Shown here: one piece after another, positions 61,682-64,000 of the stretch
How the letters are laid out: each line of letters starts with the position of its first letter
Position numbering within the stretch: position 1 is the stretch's first letter
DNA from: Natronococcus pandeyae
GTDB taxonomy: Archaea > Halobacteriota > Halobacteria > Halobacteriales > Natrialbaceae
Reading direction: 5' to 3'
Length of the DNA: 64,000 bases
Assembly: GCF_008122205.1 (NCBI RefSeq)
Contig: NZ_PHNJ01000008.1
Coordinates: 1-64,000 of the forward strand
The notes under the pieces: generated by a model
Seen by the model: only the letters and a program-made list of their open reading frames with translations
Told to the model about the DNA's origin: nothing
Database searches by the model: none
Made by a program: the position numbers and the translations under genes

Positions 61682-62845
61682 TCAACTTTCCCAGTCACCG
61701 GTCAGCATCGCACGCAACCCCGCTCGAGACGCCAGTGCTTCTACCCTATCCGCCTGGTCATCGACGCTCCCGGCGGTCTCGAGGTAGTAGCCGTTCGAGA
61801 GCTGCTGTGGCGACTCCATCGACGAGCCGTCGGCGCGAACCGGTTCGTCGTTCAGGACCGTCTCGCCGTCCTCCTCCGATGGACTCCAGGGAACCGAGAC
61901 CCCGGCGAGCCCGCGCTCGAGGCAGTACTCGGTTGCCTGGACGAGGGCCTGCGTAGCCGAAGAGTGACCGATCGCACCGATCGACCCGCGGTCGGTGAAG
62001 AAGCGAACGACGTACTCGCCGTCGTCGTCGCGATCAGATGCTGGCCGGTCGCCGTCGGCCAGTTCCGAATTCACGTCGGGAGTCGAGTCCGATTCGGTCT
62101 GTCGTGGCTCTACAGTGCTGGTTTCGGTTCGGTCGCCGTCGTCGAGGCCGAGTTCGTCGGTCGAGAGTGACGGCCCTGTGTACTCGAGTGAGATGCCCTC
62201 CCGGTCGACCGCCGCGTCACGGTCCTCGTCGGTAAACGAGACGACGAACTGGTCGAGCAATCGCTCGACGCCGGCTTCGAACTCGTCCGCGTAGCGTTCG
62301 GTCCCGGTCGCGGCCGTCAACTGGTCGACGATCCCATCGCGGATCGCCATCCGATCGACGGCAAGCTGGCGGCTGACGGCCTCGCGAGAGCCGTGCTCGA
62401 GTCGATCCCGGGCGGTTGCACGCGAGTAGTGTTGCAGCGACGATTCGTGGTCCGGGAGCGACGGGAGTCGACAGGCCAGTTGCTCGGCGTCGGTCGTCCC
62501 GGCCAGCAGGAGGTACTCGCGACCGTTCGTGTAGATCGCGCGGTCGACGCCCGTCCACGTCATCGCCTCGAGCAGCCCCGGGACGCGGGATTCGTCCAAC
62601 GCGTCCGGACAGGGTTCGACGGCGACGAGTACGGCCGGGATCGAATCGACGGCCAGAACGTACTCGAGTCGCGCATCCTCGAGCGTTCGATCGGTCCTGC
62701 ACCCTTCGTCGCGGAGCGACCATCCGAGCGCCTCGAGAAACGGCTCGACGAGCCAGGTTCGGGTCTCGCGGGCCGTCGTCGGTGGCGACGACCCGACCAG
62801 CGCGAGCGCGCGAGTGACGAACGAACGGGTGTCGAGATCGGTCAT
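61682..62845 (-). CDS. protein with HsdR-N-like (type I restriction R subunit N-terminal) domain
   Basis: A 387-residue protein. Residues 1-120 look like the N-terminal nuclease-type domain of type I restriction R subunits: TWLVEPFLEALGWSL, then LEYVLAVDSIPAVLVAVEP, in which the acidic and strand positions resemble the PD-(D/E)XK arrangement, although the usual Lys is not clear. The rest is helical, acidic and low complexity in the middle (about 220-275), and a C-terminal domain from about 280 (EYVVRFFTDRGSIGAIGHSS). No methylase or specificity subunit is near, so restriction activity is doubtful. ATG 62845 (MTDLDTRSFVTRAL) is chosen; the longer frame runs into the promoter of the transducer gene. 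Confidence 0.65.
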   Translation of the reverse strand: MTDLDTRSFVTRALALVGSSPPTTARETRTWLVEPFLEALGWSLRDEGCRTDRTLEDARLEYVLAVDSIPAVLVAVEPCPDALDESRVPGLLEAMTWTGVDRAIYTNGREYLLLAGTTDAEQLACRLPSLPDHESSLQHYSRATARDRLEHGSREAVSRQLAVDRMAIRDGIVDQLTAATGTERYADEFEAGVERLLDQFVVSFTDEDRDAAVDREGISLEYTGPSLSTDELGLDDGDRTETSTVEPRQTESDSTPDVNSELADGDRPASDRDDDGEYVVRFFTDRGSIGAIGHSSATQALVQATEYCLERGLAGVSVPWSPSEEDGETVLNDEPVRADGSSMESPQQLSNGYYLETAGSVDDQADRVEALASRAGLRAMLTGDWES

Positions 62846-62942
62846 CGTTCGTGAGGAGTCGATCGCCGCGTATGTAAGGATTAGTAACGCATCGAGAACT
62901 GTTGTATTAGAACACAGACTCGTGCTGTGATAATATCTAGCA

Positions 62943-62954
62943 AAAACTATTATT
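62943..62954 (+). promoter_or_regulatory. TATA-like element of the transducer gene
   Basis: AAAACTATTATT is centred about 25 bases before the ATG at 62975, which predicts a leaderless transcript for the signal transducer. Confidence 0.5.
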
Positions 62955-62974
62955 CTGTGTGATAGGTTAGAGAT

Positions 62975-64000
62975 ATGTCCGGTCTGGGGAAACGGATGAT
63001 ACCGCGGGTTATCAGGCGAAGCTACGCACTCAAGTTCGTGCTCGTGTTGCTCCTGTTGGGGCTGTCGATCGGGGCGATCGGATACGCGGGGACGGAACTG
63101 GTTGCCGGAGAGGTACAGAGCCAGGTCCACGACGACCAGAAGCAACTGGCAGCACAGGAAGCGAACAATATCGACCAGTGGAACGAGCGGAATCAGTTTT
63201 TCGCGGGTGACGTCGCGACGGGTATCGCAGGAAGTAGTGAGGAGGGGGCGTATCTCGAGCAGCGAAAAGACGGGGAGGACGGGGTTCACGACATCCACCA
63301 CGTCGATCTCTCCACGGGTGCGATCGCACACAGTACGAACGAGGACCTCGCCGGCGAACCGATTACGGACGCCGACGAAACGTGGGCCGCAGTCGACATG
63401 GAGGCCGTCGAGCGGGCGGACGCCGACATCTCCGAAGATCCGCTGATCGGGACGGTACAGGACGGCACGCCGGTGCTGTTCTACGTCGAGTCCGTCGACG
63501 AAGACGGGACGGAACTCACCGTGCTCGCCATCGACGTCTACGACTACGTCGACGAGATGATTACCAGCGACGGCACGGCGACGTACGCGGTCTACACTGG
63601 GGATCCCGGTCCCGTGATCGACGACGACCGCACCGAGAGCGACGAACCGATGGTGAAAGACGAACCCGTGATCAACATGGATACCTCGGGCGAAGCGTTC
63701 TACGACGTCTACGAGACCGATATCGACTTCGACGAGGTCGACCAGACGCCGTCGATTTACGATGCCGGGACGCCACGGGCAGCGCTCGAGCAGTCGGTCG
63801 ACGAGGCGTATCACGACGAAGAGTTCCTCGCGACGACGGCCCAGATCACCGAGGACAGCAACTTCTACGTCGTCGTCCACACTCCCGAGAGCGAAGCCTA
63901 CGGAATCGTTGACGACGTGAGCGCGTGGGGAATCTACGCGTCGATCGGCGGTATCGTACTCGTGATGGCCGTCGGAGGCGTAATGGGGCGGAACACCTCC
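62975..64000 (+). CDS. methyl-accepting chemotaxis transducer (Htr-type), 3' end outside the window
   Basis: The first 342 codons of a membrane signal transducer. The N-terminal basic stretch RMIPRVIRRSYALKF leads to a first span (VLVLLLLGLSIGAIGYAGTE). A long extracytoplasmic domain of ~265 residues follows, of the dCACHE/Cache kind (motif NNIDQWNERNQFFAGDV, VPLFYVESV-like strand VLFYVESVDEDG). A second span begins at the window end (GIYASIGGIVLVMAVGGVMG). HAMP and signalling domains are expected downstream. Its place beside a pilus operon is interesting for surface motility or attachment control, but is not proof of a link. Confidence 0.8.
   Translation, partial: MSGLGKRMIPRVIRRSYALKFVLVLLLLGLSIGAIGYAGTELVAGEVQSQVHDDQKQLAAQEANNIDQWNERNQFFAGDVATGIAGSSEEGAYLEQRKDGEDGVHDIHHVDLSTGAIAHSTNEDLAGEPITDADETWAAVDMEAVERADADISEDPLIGTVQDGTPVLFYVESVDEDGTELTVLAIDVYDYVDEMITSDGTATYAVYTGDPGPVIDDDRTESDEPMVKDEPVINMDTSGEAFYDVYETDIDFDEVDQTPSIYDAGTPRAALEQSVDEAYHDEEFLATTAQITEDSNFYVVVHTPESEAYGIVDDVSAWGIYASIGGIVLVMAVGGVMGRNTS

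Noticed and set aside
62846-63880. Extension of the HsdR-N-like gene upstream of ATG 62845
   Set aside because: The extension crosses the transducer promoter and coding start on the other strand and contains AT-rich promoter sequence.

Overview
The window is a chromosomal stretch of a halophilic archaeon (class Halobacteria, most like Natrialba, Haloterrigena or Natrinema; the genus is inference). The evidence is high GC, very acidic predicted proteins, TATA boxes about 25-30 bases before many start codons (leaderless mRNAs), twin-arginine signals on secreted proteins, and typical haloarchaeal families: a HalX response regulator, an HTH_10 (bacterio-opsin-activator type) regulator, LVIVD secreted proteins, a TadA/TadC-type pilus operon and a Htr-type transducer.

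Layout. 1-5868: gene-poor region with two near-identical genes for secreted aspartate-rich proteins (one cut by the window edge) on either side of a Tat-exported subtilisin-like protease, with long spacers that hold no convincing gene. 5869-13714: a membrane protein, a dCTP deaminase/dUTPase-like protein, two amidohydrolytic enzymes, an O-methyltransferase, a creatininase-family hydrolase, a NikR-type regulator and a cupin. 14316-19493: fatty-acid beta-oxidation (two acyl-CoA dehydrogenases and a fused 3-hydroxyacyl-CoA dehydrogenase/enoyl-CoA hydratase) with a HalX response regulator inside it, followed by a cluster of stem-loops. 19818-27114: envelope proteins, a regulator next to a Zn/Cd/Pb-type P-type ATPase, an MFS transporter and a DUF457-like membrane hydrolase. 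27330-35978: an orphan SdhA-like flavoprotein, a secreted beta-propeller protein, an AlkA-type glycosylase, a pentad-repeat protein and catalase-peroxidase KatG.

36323-41643 holds a RimK ligase fused to a RimB-like aspartic-protease domain, a polysaccharide flippase, a GNAT acetyltransferase with a zinc ribbon, and an AstE/AspA-type deacylase, which together may add and remove acyl or amino-acid groups. 41760-45282 is the complete sdhCDBA operon for succinate dehydrogenase. 45368-52218 is housekeeping: an amidohydrolase, XapX and winged-helix small proteins, an HD phosphohydrolase, a peroxiredoxin, TatA, a tRNA-Arg(CCT) with an unusual inverted copy and tandem array of its own 3' tail, an MFS transporter and a short-chain dehydrogenase.

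52592-61658 is a tightly overlapping type IV pilus operon: a PilB-type ATPase with a very long acidic tail, a PilC-type membrane platform, and five single-span proteins that share a D-R-(G/A)-(Q/V) signature before the hydrophobic segment. A convergent gene with an HsdR-N-like domain and the start of a methyl-accepting transducer close the window. No CRISPR array, rRNA or complete insertion sequence was seen. The most notable signals are the tRNA-tail array, the pentad-repeat protein, the RimK-RimB/deacylase neighbourhood, the pilin-like gene series and the three-codon reading frame overlapping the sdhC start.
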